DNA of 64,000 bases, taken from NCBI GenBank assembly GCA_040768665.1, contig JAXGMN010000048.1, positions 1 through 64,000 of the forward strand. Reading direction: 5' to 3'. Of this stretch, positions 1 through 9,833 are shown one piece after another; the stretch's first letter is position 1; every line of letters begins with the position of its first letter. The position numbers and the translations under genes are program-made. The stretch comes from JABWBD01 sp040768665 (GTDB lineage Bacteria > Planctomycetota > Planctomycetia > Pirellulales > Thermoguttaceae). Under the pieces are notes generated by a model, which made no database searches, was not told where the DNA came from, and saw only the letters and a program-made list of their open reading frames with translations.

Positions 1-2538
1 GGGCTCCTCGACCAGGACCAGGTCCATCTGGTCCAAGGCGAAGCGTGCGTAGGTCCGCAGAGACGTTCGGCCTCTGCCATAGAGGGACACTTGCGTATCC
101 ACATCAAGACCGACGTCGTGCAAGGCGTCTTCATCGACAGTCACATTCACCCCGCGGAGGCTTGCGAGAATCATCGCCAGCTCGTTGACACTCAAGCCAT
201 CCTGCTGCTCGCCCCGTGGCTCAATCGAGATCGGTTCGAGCAACAGCCGAGCGTAAGGGTGGCGCCGAAGGAAATCGGCCCCCGCGCTGATCGAACTCGA
301 AAGCAGAGGCGCCACGCTGGGCAATTCGCACGGAGCGGACCAGAGCGACGGATCGAACCATGCCTGCCGCGGGCCGAGCTCTTTCCACGCGGTTGTCGCC
401 TGAAGGCCGGCCAGGGCCTTTTGGCGGAGCTCGCGGTACTCCTCCGCAAACGGCGCAAGCCGGGATCGACTTTCCCGCTCGAGCATCCGTTGAGCCCGCG
501 CGTAGTCGCCCTCTTCCAGCGCCTTGCGGGCCGACCGGAGCACCCGTGTCATTCGGTCCGACTCGCGCTCAGCGTTCACCCACCGTTTCCCCGAGACACT
601 GCGGATCCAAACCTCCGGCAGCGGCGACTCCGGCAGGCGGTCGGCCGGCGACCAATAACGACGGCGCCGGCGGCGATCGACGTTCCAGCGTTCATAGTCG
701 TCCTCGGTTTCCAGGACCAGGAAGGCGGTGTGCGGCGACAAGAGGCTCCATTCCTGTGACAGGGCCACGATCGCGTCCTGGTTTCGCCCCGGATCGGCTT
801 GCCGCAGGAGGGCATCGAGCTTCTTCTGCGCCCACAGCCGGCCGACAAACACGTCGTCCGCCTTCGGCTCGGGCTTGAGCCGCCACCGGAACTCTCGGGG
901 CTTGTTTTGCTCCACGACCACTTTCAGCCGAACCGAATCCAGCGTCGTCGTCCTGCCGTAGACCCGCAGTATCTTTCCAGGCAGCCAGGCCGTCGGATAG
1001 AAAAGGTCCTCGGGTTCGCTGCCGTCAACCTCGACCGAGAGGATTCGTCGCGGACTGGGCACTCCGGCACGCGTCCAGGCAAGCAGTTCGCGGTGGCTCT
1101 CCTCGCTGCTGGCCAGATCGAAGACGAGACCACCGGTCGCCCGCGCCAACGCTTCCATGGCCGCCCGCCCGTCGCTCGACGCGCGGGCCAGAACGGCGGC
1201 AAAGGCCGTCTCCGCCTTGCGAATCGTTTCGGCAACCACGGTGGGGATGCTGTTCGCTCCCGACTGGTTGACTGTGTCCTCCCCGTCGCCGAGATAGACG
1301 AGCAGCCGGCGGCGGTTCGAGCGATCGTCAAAGAACCTGACTGCCTGTCGTAGACTGGCGGTCAGGTCCGTGCCGCCCAAGCAGAATTCCTCCTTGAGGC
1401 GTTCCATCGCCGCGGCTCGATTCTTGTCGCTTGCCGGCTGCCAATCTGCCGTGATTTCGCGGGCCGATACGTCGACCGCCACAAGGCGAAAGCGATCGCC
1501 GGGGCGCAGACGCTCGAGCAGCGTCCGCACCGCAGGCTGCACCAACTCGCAGTTCCGCATGCCTGATGACGTGTCGACCAGCACGAGGACGTCGGCCGGC
1601 GGGGGTTCTTCGATCTTCTTGTCCTCGTCGGGCCGGACGGATGCCAGGAAGCAGGTCGTCTCTTCCGCCTCCGTCTTGGGCTGGGGTTTCGGCGACGCCT
1701 CGCCCGTCGGCACCGGCTCGGCATGATAGGCGAGGAGAGAGGCCGGTTGCTGCGGCTGGTGGAATTCAATCGCAAAATCGTGTTGCGGCTGGTAGACTGA
1801 TCTGTTCAGTTCGAACGAGAGGGCGTCGTCGCTGCGGCGGTCCAGCTTCAGTTCCGGAAACATCGGACTGGCGACGCTCTTTGCAGTGGTCCGTCCGCGG
1901 ATGACGCCGCTGATCCGGAAATCGGCGATCGGTTTCAGGTCGGACAGGAGCGGCAGTTCAAACCGATAGTGGCCGTCGTCGGATTCCAGGGGCAGAGTGT
2001 AGTCGAGAAGAATCCGCTTGGTGTCTCGTGCGAAGATCGGAAAGACCCGCATCTTGAACAGGTTATCGCCGATCTGTTCCAGGATGGCCGGGTCGCGCCT
2101 CGCGCGGACGATCGACTCGTAGATCTCGGAGGCCCGCTGGCGCTGGATCAGTTCGCCTTCGATGAGGCTGTCTCGCGTGACGTACATCGCGAAACGGCTG
2201 ACCGAGGCGCCTCGCGGCAGGTTGAAAACGAATGTGCCTTCCTCCTGCCGGTCGTAGGGGTTGTAGAACGATTGATCGACCTGCACCAGCGCCACCGGCG
2301 GCTGCAAAACGACGTGCACGTGATAGCGGGCGATATTCAGCCGCACCGCCGAACCGGACTGGGCATCGTGGACGACGAGTTGCCCCGGCCCCTGGGCTGT
2401 ACGCTTGGTGGTCGATCTCTCCAGAATGCCTCCGGACGGTTCCTTTCGCCCGGAAGCCTGTTCTTCCGCCGCCGGAGCCAAAGGGGCCAGTCCGAGCAGG
2501 ACGAAACAACCGCACGCCGCCAATTGGAAGCGGTTCAT
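1..2538 (-). CDS. VIT and VWA domain secreted protein, C-terminus cut by window edge
   Basis: Open frame of 846 codons read from an ATG at 2538 down to the first base of the window, so the C-terminus is missing. The start has a good ribosome binding site (AGGGGAGGTAG) just upstream and is followed by a signal peptide (MNRFQLAACGCFVLLGLAPL). A VIT (inter-alpha-trypsin type) domain lies around residues 40-200, including the typical stretch FYNPYDRQEEGTFVFNLPRG. A von Willebrand A domain follows with the metal-site motif DTSSG near residue 320. The last visible part (VNVTVDEDALHDVGLDVDT) resembles an STN/secretin-like fold seen at the end of planctomycete proteins. Role inferred: cell-surface adhesion or scaffold protein. 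Domain calls are firm; substrate unknown. Confidence 0.85.
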   Translation of the reverse strand, partial: MNRFQLAACGCFVLLGLAPLAPAAEEQASGRKEPSGGILERSTTKRTAQGPGQLVVHDAQSGSAVRLNIARYHVHVVLQPPVALVQVDQSFYNPYDRQEEGTFVFNLPRGASVSRFAMYVTRDSLIEGELIQRQRASEIYESIVRARRDPAILEQIGDNLFKMRVFPIFARDTKRILLDYTLPLESDDGHYRFELPLLSDLKPIADFRISGVIRGRTTAKSVASPMFPELKLDRRSDDALSFELNRSVYQPQHDFAIEFHQPQQPASLLAYHAEPVPTGEASPKPQPKTEAEETTCFLASVRPDEDKKIEEPPPADVLVLVDTSSGMRNCELVQPAVRTLLERLRPGDRFRLVAVDVSAREITADWQPASDKNRAAAMERLKEEFCLGGTDLTASLRQAVRFFDDRSNRRRLLVYLGDGEDTVNQSGANSIPTVVAETIRKAETAFAAVLARASSDGRAAMEALARATGGLVFDLASSEESHRELLAWTRAGVPSPRRILSVEVDGSEPEDLFYPTAWLPGKILRVYGRTTTLDSVRLKVVVEQNKPREFRWRLKPEPKADDVFVGRLWAQKKLDALLRQADPGRNQDAIVALSQEWSLLSPHTAFLVLETEDDYERWNVDRRRRRRYWSPADRLPESPLPEVWIRSVSGKRWVNAERESDRMTRVLRSARKALEEGDYARAQRMLERESRSRLAPFAEEYRELRQKALAGLQATTAWKELGPRQAWFDPSLWSAPCELPSVAPLLSSSISAGADFLRRHPYARLLLEPISIEPRGEQQDGLSVNELAMILASLRGVNVTVDEDALHDVGLDVDTQVSLYGRGRTSLRTYARFALDQMDLVLVEEP

Positions 2539-2843
2539 CTCTACCTCCCCTGTGCTGCAAGAACGCAGAAAAGACGGGAAAGGCCCAGTCCAGTTCCGGT
2601 CGGACCGGCCTTGGGGAACGCCTGCAGTATAGCCGCACCCCCAGGCCGTTGGCAACCGGCATCCCATGCTGAGCCGCTCGCACTCGCTGCCGAGGTTTCA
2701 ACTGGGAGCCCCCGTTGACCGGCCAATGCTCCTGCCGTACACTCATCTTGTGGGGAGCCAAAGATCCTGTTCGTACGTCGTCACAACAGAGTTTCCCGAT
2801 CCTCTCCGTTGTCGATCATGGCGCACGAAGGCAGGTTGAGGAT

Positions 2844-3446
2844 ATGAGTATAGCCGGTAGACTCAATCGCATTTCCGTGCAAGACTACCTCGCTGGCGAA
2901 CTCCGCTCGCCAGTCAAGCACGAATACGTGGCCGGCATCGTGTACGCCATGACGGGCGCGCGCAATGCGCACAACATCATCAAGGGCAATATCTTCGCCG
3001 CGTTTCATAGCCGGCTGAAGGGACGCACGTACCGTCCGTTCGATTCGGACACGAAGATCCGCATCCGTTTGCCGACCCACGTGCGGTTCTATTATCCCGA
3101 CGTGTCGGTCGTTTGTCGGCCGAACCCGCAGAGCGATTCGTTCCAGGACGAACCCGTCGTGATCGTCGAAGTCCTGTCTCGCAAGACGCGGCGCATTGAC
3201 GAAGGGGAAAAACGGGATGCCTATCTGACGCTCCCGTCCTTGGCCGCCTATCTACTGGTCGAACAAGAGTCGCCAAGCATCCTCGTGTATCGCCGCACGG
3301 AGGAGGGTTTTGCGTGCGAGCCGCACGTCGGCCTCGACTCGGTCATTCCCCTCGCGGAAATCGACACGCAACTGCGGCTGTCCGAAGCCTTCGACGGGGT
3401 CGATTTTGTGCCCGAGGATGACGACAACGAAGCAGCATCCAGGTGA
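2844..3446 (+). CDS. Uma2 family (DUF820) putative endonuclease
   Basis: 200 residues. The start at 2844 is preferred over one 43 codons upstream because it has AGGTTGAGG before it and begins with the family N-terminus (ISVQDYLAGELRSPVKHEYVAGIVYAMTG). The PD-(D/E)XK-type core is visible as YYPDVSVVC, VVIVEVLS and RIDEGEKRDAYLTLPSLAAYLLVEQ, matching Uma2/DUF820 proteins that are expanded in cyanobacteria and planctomycetes. Biological role of the family is unproven; nuclease activity is inferred from the fold. It is convergent with a second, distantly similar Uma2 gene 80 bp downstream. Confidence 0.85.
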   Translation: MSIAGRLNRISVQDYLAGELRSPVKHEYVAGIVYAMTGARNAHNIIKGNIFAAFHSRLKGRTYRPFDSDTKIRIRLPTHVRFYYPDVSVVCRPNPQSDSFQDEPVVIVEVLSRKTRRIDEGEKRDAYLTLPSLAAYLLVEQESPSILVYRRTEEGFACEPHVGLDSVIPLAEIDTQLRLSEAFDGVDFVPEDDDNEAASR

Positions 3447-3526
3447 CCAGCAGCGTCGCGTCAGCGTCGTCGCCTTGCTCTCGTCGGCGCTTCAATTGCA
3501 GGCTTGCCCGCACTCGACAGCCATCT

Positions 3527-4138
3527 TCACGATGGCCAGAGCGTCTCCAGCTCAAGTGCACATCCCGGCAGAAGCGCGCCCGCGGAAATCCTCTGCGGGC
3601 GGTCGAGGCGTTCCGCCTCGGCTCCCGGACGATACACGTGGACCCTTCGCTTCAACAGATCGATCAACCATGCAAGCCGAGCCCCGTTCTCGATATACTC
3701 GCGCATCTTCTCTTTCAGAGAGGAAACCCTGTCCGACGGCGATCGAATCTCGACGACGAAATCCGGACACAGCGGTGGGAAACTTCTCCTCTGCTTTTTC
3801 GTAAGGCTCTCCCAGCGAGATCGAACGACCCACGCGAAATCGGGCGCGCGTTCCGCCCCGTTGGGAAGGATGAACCCCGTGCACGAATCGAAGGGTTCTC
3901 CGCTGCCATCCGCCTCCGCCCAGGCCGTCAGTCGTGCGGTTACTTTCGCATTGAAGTTGCCCGTTTCTCCACCGGCCGGAGGCATGACGATGATCTCCCC
4001 CGAACTGGTCCGCTCGATACGCAGGTCCCGGTTCGCCTGACAAAACGCGAAAAATTCGTCGTCGTTCATCTCCTTCAGGTGCGGCCCGAACCGAACAGCG
4101 AACGGCCGCTCTTTGGGATAGAAGGTTACCGTGGCCAT
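3527..4138 (-). CDS. Uma2 family (DUF820) putative endonuclease, second copy
   Basis: 203 residues from ATG at 4138 (MATVTFYPKERPF). The core motifs ERAPDFAWVV, CPDFVVEIRS and LKEKMREYIENGARLAWLID are those of Uma2 proteins with a PD-(D/E)XK-like site. The segment MPPAGGETGNFNAKV matches the conserved N-terminal region. A longer frame to 4222 exists, but its extra 28 residues do not look like the family. It faces the neighbouring Uma2 gene tail to tail. The two are clearly different sub-lineages, so this is not a recent duplication. Confidence 0.85.
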   Translation of the reverse strand: MATVTFYPKERPFAVRFGPHLKEMNDDEFFAFCQANRDLRIERTSSGEIIVMPPAGGETGNFNAKVTARLTAWAEADGSGEPFDSCTGFILPNGAERAPDFAWVVRSRWESLTKKQRRSFPPLCPDFVVEIRSPSDRVSSLKEKMREYIENGARLAWLIDLLKRRVHVYRPGAEAERLDRPQRISAGALLPGCALELETLWPS

Positions 4139-4404
4139 GGATGGGCCCCTGGGTGCGCGAGGCGGATTCGTCCACTTCAGTGTATCCACGGCGTTCCCTC
4201 GGGAGCAAGAGCCGCGCACCACGCTCGCCGCCGCGACCCGCCGAACGGGCTTCCGCCCAAAGGCCGCGTCGCCGCATCATCGCCCTTCCGCATCGAAAAA
4301 GCGAGAAACCCCGCTATCCGGGTTATTGCGGCGGTTTCGCCGATTTGGTATACATAAAACCAGTTCGGGTATCGGCAGAGCCGCACTTGCAGAAGCGGTA
4401 TCCT

Positions 4405-4460
4405 AAGGGCCCGTCGCCACCAATGCGATCCATCCCGCGTATCGGTAGCGACGGGCCCTT
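4405..4460. repeat. Perfect 13 bp inverted repeat with T tract
   Basis: AAGGGCCCGTCGC (4405-4417) and its exact reverse complement (4448-4460) enclose a 30-base loop and run into a short T tract on the plus strand. It looks like a rho-independent terminator, but no plus-strand gene precedes it. A REP-like palindrome is the alternative, and a second palindrome starts 9 bases later. Confidence 0.6.
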
Positions 4461-4468
4461 TTTCGAGG

Positions 4469-4560
4469 CCCTAACAAAACGGGGACTGGCTCCGAGCCAA
4501 ACTTGCGCAAAACACGCGAAACAAGCGTTTTGGCGAGCTGCCTGTCCCTGTTTTGTTAGG
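4469..4560. repeat. REP-like palindrome, GGGGAC-type family, copy 1
   Basis: The left arm CCTAACAAAACGGGGAC and the right arm (reverse-complement CCTAACAAAACAGGGAC) match at 16 of 17 bases. The inner parts (TGGCTCCGAGCCA against AGGCAGCTCGCCA) continue the pairing less perfectly. Related elements carrying GGGGACTGG or GTGCCTGTCCCC motifs occur at 21981, 37014, 49273, 61918 and 63019. Confidence 0.8.
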
Positions 4561-5156
4561 ACCTGCCATCGCGCCCCACGCGCCTCCGGCTTCCGGAGGA
4601 TGCGCACACGATTTTTGCAACGCCCCCCTGGCGGCTGATGGGGAACTTGCGTCGACGTCGCAAACCATAAACCGCCAGCCAACAGCAAGTTGCGGCTTGA
4701 GCCGTTGCCCGAAATTATGCAACACCTACGTAAGGCGTTGCGAAAATCAGACCGAAAAATGGATGATGCGGCGCGGGGAAGACACCATCGTCCCGCGTGC
4801 GGCTCGCCAGTTGAATGAGAGAGCAGCAACGAAGTATCGGCAGAATGGGCGGAACCGATCCCTGCCAACCGGAAGCGATTTGACAACTCGACACACACTT
4901 GGCACGGTCTTCTCGATCTCGTGGGCTTCGCAATCCGAGCTCGCGAGCAGACACTTCCTAGCGCGCGAATCAATTGGCGCAACATCGGCCGGTGGAACTG
5001 AGTCGTCGCGCCTTAGAAATGGTTCATGCTGCTGGACCGCTGCCTTGCGGAACCTTGCCGCACGTCTGCCCTGCGGCCGCTCGCTCCCGTTCGTTCCCGG
5101 GGCTACAATGAGTTGCATCGCCAATCCTACGCTCAAGTCGACACCAGGAGCCCGCC

Positions 5157-6470
5157 ATGCCCGCCCCCGCCCGCCCTCTCAAAAGATCCCACCTCCCGAC
5201 GATGCTGCTTCTCGTTGCCGTATTCGGAACGTCGCCCGTCGCCGGCGACGATCTCGAGCGTTTCCTTCCGGACAACGGAAACAGCGTCTACGAGGCGAAG
5301 GGCCTGCTCCGCCGTTGGCCCGCCGGTGGGCCGAAGGAGCTTTGGCGCACCGCGATCGGTTGGGGCAAAAGCGCCGTCGTCGAGGCCCGGGGGCAGGCAT
5401 TCACGGCCACGGAAACCGATGAGAAGCAGTACGCCGTCTGTCTCAATCCGCTCGACGGCAAGCTCGTGTGGAAGACGCTGCTTTATCCGAAGGAGAATCG
5501 GCACTTCACCAAGGGACCCGTCACCTCGCCGGTCGTCGACGAAGACCGCGTGTACTATATCCCCTATGCCGTCGACAGCGACGTGTGGGATATGTGCGCC
5601 CCGATCATCTGCCTGAAAACCGATGGCAGCGAACTCTGGCGCCAAGACACCTCTTTCTTCGGTACGGAAGCGTCCACGCCGATCGTCGTCGGCGATACGC
5701 TCTACGTGTCGACCGACAGCCGCGACCGCGTTGTGCTGGTGGCGTTGGACAAGAAGACGGGCGATTTGCGCTGGTCGGTTGCCATGGAGGAATCGGAGAG
5801 AAAGCGGGAACTCGGAGCCCCTTCGTCGCTTACGTATCAAATCGTGGACGGCATCCCGCAGATCATCACGGCGACCTATGGCACCAAGGAGATCCTCGGC
5901 GTCCACGCGACGACCGGGCAGATCATGTGGCGTTATCCCTATCCCGCCCCGATCAGCATCGGCCTGGTCGCCACGCCGGTGGCGATCGGCTCAAAAGTTT
6001 TCGTTTGCGCCGGGGAAGGAAAGGGAAAGGACTTCTCGGCGCTTCTGGAAATGAAGGCCGCCGACGGGAAGGTTACCTGCAAGGAACTCTATCTCAACGG
6101 TGAATTCCAGAACAACGCGTTCAACACACCGGCGATCTGCCAGGGCACCGTCTTCGGATTCGGCGGCAACAAGACCGCGGGCTTTCTGCATGCGACCAAC
6201 CTTGCCGATGGATCGCTGCTCTGGAAGCAGGCCGATCGCGAGTGGACCAACCAGCAGAACCTCGTTGTCGCCGACGGGCTGATCTTCGCGCTGACGAAGA
6301 ACAACGAACTCGTGCTGGCCGAAGCCAGTCGCAAGGGCTACAAGGAGCTTGGCCGGGTCGACACGCGAATCGACCTCGGACGGCCCCAGCAGCCGACCAT
6401 CGTCAACGGGCGGCTGTATCTCCGCGGCATGGACACCGTGGTGTGCTACCAGGTAGGAGGACAGCGATGA
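5157..6470 (+). CDS. Secreted PQQ-type beta-propeller protein
   Basis: 437 residues with an N-terminal signal peptide (SHLPTMLLLVAVFGTSPVAG). Repeated blades are visible as ..LDGKLVWKTL, ..DGSELWRQDT, ..KTGDLRWSV, ..TTGQIMWRYP and ..DGSLLWKQ, the W-containing pattern of quinoprotein/BamB-like propellers. No catalytic residues for an alcohol dehydrogenase were recognised, so a PQQ-dependent enzyme role is not supported. The start codon at 5157 is the first of the frame before the signal peptide. Its stop overlaps the start of the downstream GH116 gene by 4 bases (ATGA), which implies translational coupling and a role alongside the glycosidase. Confidence 0.85.
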   Translation: MPAPARPLKRSHLPTMLLLVAVFGTSPVAGDDLERFLPDNGNSVYEAKGLLRRWPAGGPKELWRTAIGWGKSAVVEARGQAFTATETDEKQYAVCLNPLDGKLVWKTLLYPKENRHFTKGPVTSPVVDEDRVYYIPYAVDSDVWDMCAPIICLKTDGSELWRQDTSFFGTEASTPIVVGDTLYVSTDSRDRVVLVALDKKTGDLRWSVAMEESERKRELGAPSSLTYQIVDGIPQIITATYGTKEILGVHATTGQIMWRYPYPAPISIGLVATPVAIGSKVFVCAGEGKGKDFSALLEMKAADGKVTCKELYLNGEFQNNAFNTPAICQGTVFGFGGNKTAGFLHATNLADGSLLWKQADREWTNQQNLVVADGLIFALTKNNELVLAEASRKGYKELGRVDTRIDLGRPQQPTIVNGRLYLRGMDTVVCYQVGGQR

Positions 6471-9400
6471 CCCAACCGCAGAACAACAACTCCGCAGGCG
6501 CGGACAACTGCACCGACCCTGGATGCTGCAGTGGCATGACCCGGCGCGACGCCATCAAGCTCCTCGGCGCAACCGGGCTCGCGCTGGCAGGATCGCCAAT
6601 GGCCGTGGCCGGGCCCTTCGAAGACTCGGATTTCGAAAAGCTCGTGCCGGCCGACAAGCGGCTGAATCCGGACTGGATCCGCTCGCTCTTCGATCGCGGC
6701 ACCGCCACTGTCTACCGCGGGGAAGAACTCCGCTGGATCGGCATGCCGGTCGGCGGGATCTGCACGGGCCAGGTCTACCTCGGCGGCGACGGCAAACTCT
6801 GGCACTGGGATATCTTCAACCAGCATATCCTCACCCGATCGGAACACTATGCCGAGCCCATGCTCCCCGCGTCGCCGTTCGAGCAGGGGTTTGCGATCCG
6901 GATCACCAGCGGTGGCCAGACCCAGACCCGATCCCTCGACAAGAACGGGTTCGGCGATATCTCGTTCCGCGGCGAGTACCCGATCGGCATCGTCGACTAC
7001 GGCGGGATCGCCTCCCCAATCCGCGTGCGGCTGGAAGCCTTTTCGCCCTTCATTCCCTTAAGCGCCGAAGACTCCGGCCTGCCTGCAACGGTCCTGCAGT
7101 ACACCGTGAAGAATACGTGTGCCGCCCGGGTCGATTGCGAGTTGGCCGGCTGGCTCGAAAACGCCGTCTGCCTGCACAGCGGACAGCCGAAGGCCGTTAC
7201 GCAGGTCCATGCCCCAGCGGCCAATCTTACGCTCCTGGAACATTCCGTCCAGCCGCTTCCGCAAGGCGAATCGAAACCGTCGCGCCCTGATATCACCTTC
7301 GCCGACTTCGAGCAGGAAGACTATCAAAACTGGACCGACACAGGCAAGGCGTTCGGCCCCGGCCCGATCGAAAAAAGCAAGATACCCGGCTACCAGGGCG
7401 ACGTTGGGGGGAGCGGCCGCCGCGTGGTCAATTCCCACGCAACCGCCCCCGGCGGCGACGTCAACGAGAAAGACGCCCAGACCGGCACGCTCACGAGCAA
7501 GCCGTTTGCCATCGAGCGCGATTACATCCGCTTCTGGATCGGCGGCGGGGCTCATAAAGGCCAGACGTGCCTGAACCTTCTGGTCGACGACAAGGTGGTC
7601 CTCTCGGCGACCGGGGCCAACGACAACCGCATGAAGCAGCAGGGGTTCGATGTGCGGCCCTGGACAGGCAAGACCGCCCGGCTTCAGATCGTCGACAACG
7701 CTTCCGAAGGCTGGGGCAACGTCGGCGTCGACCACGTTGTCTTCAGCGACAAGCCGGCCGACCCCGACGTTCCCTTGGCCGAGCGGCCCGATTTCGGCAC
7801 CATGGCCCTGGCGTGGATCGGCGCTGCCGAGGCGGTGGAAGCGATCCCGGCCGTCGCCCCGGGGGCACTTCCGGACGCGGCATTCACCCCTTCAGAAGAA
7901 GAGCCTCGCCCACGACCCTGCGGCTCGCTGGTATGCCGTTTTGGCCTCGATCCCGGCGAAGAGAAGACGGTCACTTTCGCCCTTGCGTGGCACTTCCCCA
8001 ACTTGCGCCTGCCGCTGTTGCCGCCGGGCAGGCACTACGCCCATCGCTTCCGATCGGCTGCCGAGGTGGCCGGCTACCTTGCCGAGAACCTGGACCGCCT
8101 CGCCGGCCTGACTCGCCGTTGGCGCGACACCTGGTACGACTCCACCCTGCCGTACTGGTTCCTGGATCGCACGTTCGCCAACACATCGACGCTTGCCACG
8201 TCGACCTGCTATTGGCTCGGCAACGGCCGCTTCTATGGCTGGGAAGGGGTCGGCTGCTGCGCCGGAACCTGCGCCCATGTCTGGCACTACGCGCACGCCA
8301 TCGCACGTGTCTTTCCACAACTGGAGCGGGCCGCACGGACACTGGGCGACTACGGCGCCGGTTTCCAGCCCGACAGCGGTGAGATCCACTTCCGTGCGGA
8401 GCACTCCAAGAATTGGGCCGCCGACGGCCAGGCGGGCTGCATCCTCCGCGTCTACCGCGAACACCAGATGAGCGCCGACGATCGCTTCCTGCGGGCGCTC
8501 TGGCCGCGCGTGAAGAAGTCGCTCGAATTCCTGATTCGACACGACGCCAACGCCGACGGGATCCTCGAAGGGCCCCAGCACAACACCCTCGATGCCGATT
8601 GGTTCGGCCAGGTGGCATGGCTCAGCGGCCTCTATCTGGCCGCTCTCCGCGCGGGCGAGGAAATGGCTCGCGAACTGGGCGACGAAACGTTCGCTCGCCA
8701 GTGCCGCGCGATCTTCGAAAGGGGCCGGACGAATATCGACCAGCGGCTCTTCAACGGCGAATACTACGTCCAACTGCCCGACCCCACCCGCGAGAAATCG
8801 GTCGGCTCGTACAACGGCTGCGAGATCGACCAGGTATTCGGGCAAAGCTGGGCCTGGCAGGTCGCGCTCGGCCGCATCCTCGACGAGAAGCAGGTCAAGC
8901 AGGCGCTCGAATCGCTTTGGCGCTACAACTTCACTCCGGATGTCGGTCCTTACCGCGAGGTTCACCAGCGGGGCCGCTGGTATGCCATGCCCGGCGAGGG
9001 CGGCCTGCTCATGTGTACCTGGCCTCGCGGCATGGAGATGCGGGTGCAGAAGTCGTACGACGCCTACTTCAACGAGTGCATGAACGGCTTCGAGTACCAG
9101 GCGGCCTGGCACATGATCGCCGAGGGACTGGTCATGCAGGGGCTGGCGGTGACGCGGATGGTCCACGACCGCTACCATGCCGCCCGACGCAATCCCTGGA
9201 ACGAGGTCGAGTGCGGCGACCACTACGCCCGCAGCATGGCCGGCTACGGCGTCTTCCTGGCCGCGTGCGGATATGAACACCACGGGCCGAAGGGCCATCT
9301 CGGCTTCGCGCCGCGATGGTCGCCCGAAGATTTCCGCGCCGCGTTCACTACCGCCGAAGCATGGGGAACCTTTTCGCAGAAAGCCGATTCGGCGCGGCAG

Positions 9401-9613
9401 ACGGCCAGTATCGCCGTCCGGTGGGGAAAACTCCCGCTGCGGACGTTTTCGCTCGGCGTCGTCGACGGATTGGAGCCGACCAAGGTTTCCGTAACACTGG
9501 CGGACCAGCCGGTCGCAGCCTCGCTGTCCTGCGACGAAGGCGTCGCGAAGATCCGGTTCGACGCGGCGGTCGTGGTTTCGGAAGGACAGTGCCTTGAGAT
9601 CGAGTTGAGTTGA
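6467..9613 (+). CDS. Tat-exported GH116 family glycoside hydrolase
   Basis: 1048 residues from ATG at 6467, preceded by AGGTAGGAGG and overlapping the upstream stop. A twin-arginine signal (MTRRDAIKLLGATGLALAG) lies at residues 24-45. The N-terminal domain of the GBA2-like glucosylceramidase family begins with EELRWIGMPVGGICTGQVYLGGDG. The C-terminal (alpha/alpha)6 domain shows FYGWEGVGCC (about residue 590), HNTLDADWFGQVAWLSGLYLAAL (about 705) and GCEIDQVFGQSWAWQV. By analogy with GH116, a Glu in the first and an Asp in the second are candidate catalytic residues. About 150 residues (near 280-430, FEQEDYQNWTDTGKAFGPGP onward) form an extra beta-sandwich-like insert. Substrate not determined; beta-glucoside or beta-xyloside is usual. 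Confidence 0.85.
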   Translation: MTQPQNNNSAGADNCTDPGCCSGMTRRDAIKLLGATGLALAGSPMAVAGPFEDSDFEKLVPADKRLNPDWIRSLFDRGTATVYRGEELRWIGMPVGGICTGQVYLGGDGKLWHWDIFNQHILTRSEHYAEPMLPASPFEQGFAIRITSGGQTQTRSLDKNGFGDISFRGEYPIGIVDYGGIASPIRVRLEAFSPFIPLSAEDSGLPATVLQYTVKNTCAARVDCELAGWLENAVCLHSGQPKAVTQVHAPAANLTLLEHSVQPLPQGESKPSRPDITFADFEQEDYQNWTDTGKAFGPGPIEKSKIPGYQGDVGGSGRRVVNSHATAPGGDVNEKDAQTGTLTSKPFAIERDYIRFWIGGGAHKGQTCLNLLVDDKVVLSATGANDNRMKQQGFDVRPWTGKTARLQIVDNASEGWGNVGVDHVVFSDKPADPDVPLAERPDFGTMALAWIGAAEAVEAIPAVAPGALPDAAFTPSEEEPRPRPCGSLVCRFGLDPGEEKTVTFALAWHFPNLRLPLLPPGRHYAHRFRSAAEVAGYLAENLDRLAGLTRRWRDTWYDSTLPYWFLDRTFANTSTLATSTCYWLGNGRFYGWEGVGCCAGTCAHVWHYAHAIARVFPQLERAARTLGDYGAGFQPDSGEIHFRAEHSKNWAADGQAGCILRVYREHQMSADDRFLRALWPRVKKSLEFLIRHDANADGILEGPQHNTLDADWFGQVAWLSGLYLAALRAGEEMARELGDETFARQCRAIFERGRTNIDQRLFNGEYYVQLPDPTREKSVGSYNGCEIDQVFGQSWAWQVALGRILDEKQVKQALESLWRYNFTPDVGPYREVHQRGRWYAMPGEGGLLMCTWPRGMEMRVQKSYDAYFNECMNGFEYQAAWHMIAEGLVMQGLAVTRMVHDRYHAARRNPWNEVECGDHYARSMAGYGVFLAACGYEHHGPKGHLGFAPRWSPEDFRAAFTTAEAWGTFSQKADSARQTASIAVRWGKLPLRTFSLGVVDGLEPTKVSVTLADQPVAASLSCDEGVAKIRFDAAVVVSEGQCLEIELS

Positions 9614-9685
9614 TCGGCACCACCTGCTTCGTTTAGCCGCAGTCCGCATCTCAGACGAGTGCGACGATGACGCGGAGCCGTGTGC

Positions 9686-9746
9686 CACTGCTTGCGATTG
9701 AATCGATTCTCCATACGAGACTCGCTTACCACAATCGCAAGCAGTG
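9686..9746. repeat. REP-like palindrome with 15 bp perfect arms, member 1 of pair
   Basis: CACTGCTTGCGATTG (9686-9700) is the exact reverse complement of 9732-9746, with a 31-base loop. Its partner at 9834-9894 lies in the opposite orientation and has the same loop length. Confidence 0.85.
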
Positions 9747-9833
9747 CGCAAGCGCCGTTGGACGCTGCCTCCGGTTGTGGTCCCCCGGTGTTGCGTCCGA
9801 TTTGCTGGGATGGTGAATCGGTCGGTGCGCAAA

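Larger units (their letters stand above)
4139..5156. other. 1 kb region without a recognisable gene
   Basis: No reading frame here has family signatures, a good ribosome binding site or normal composition. It contains two palindromes (4405-4460 and 4469-4560). It is bounded by the divergent starts of the Uma2 gene (4138, minus) and the propeller gene (5157, plus), so promoters for both must lie in it. I could not place them. Confidence 0.6.
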
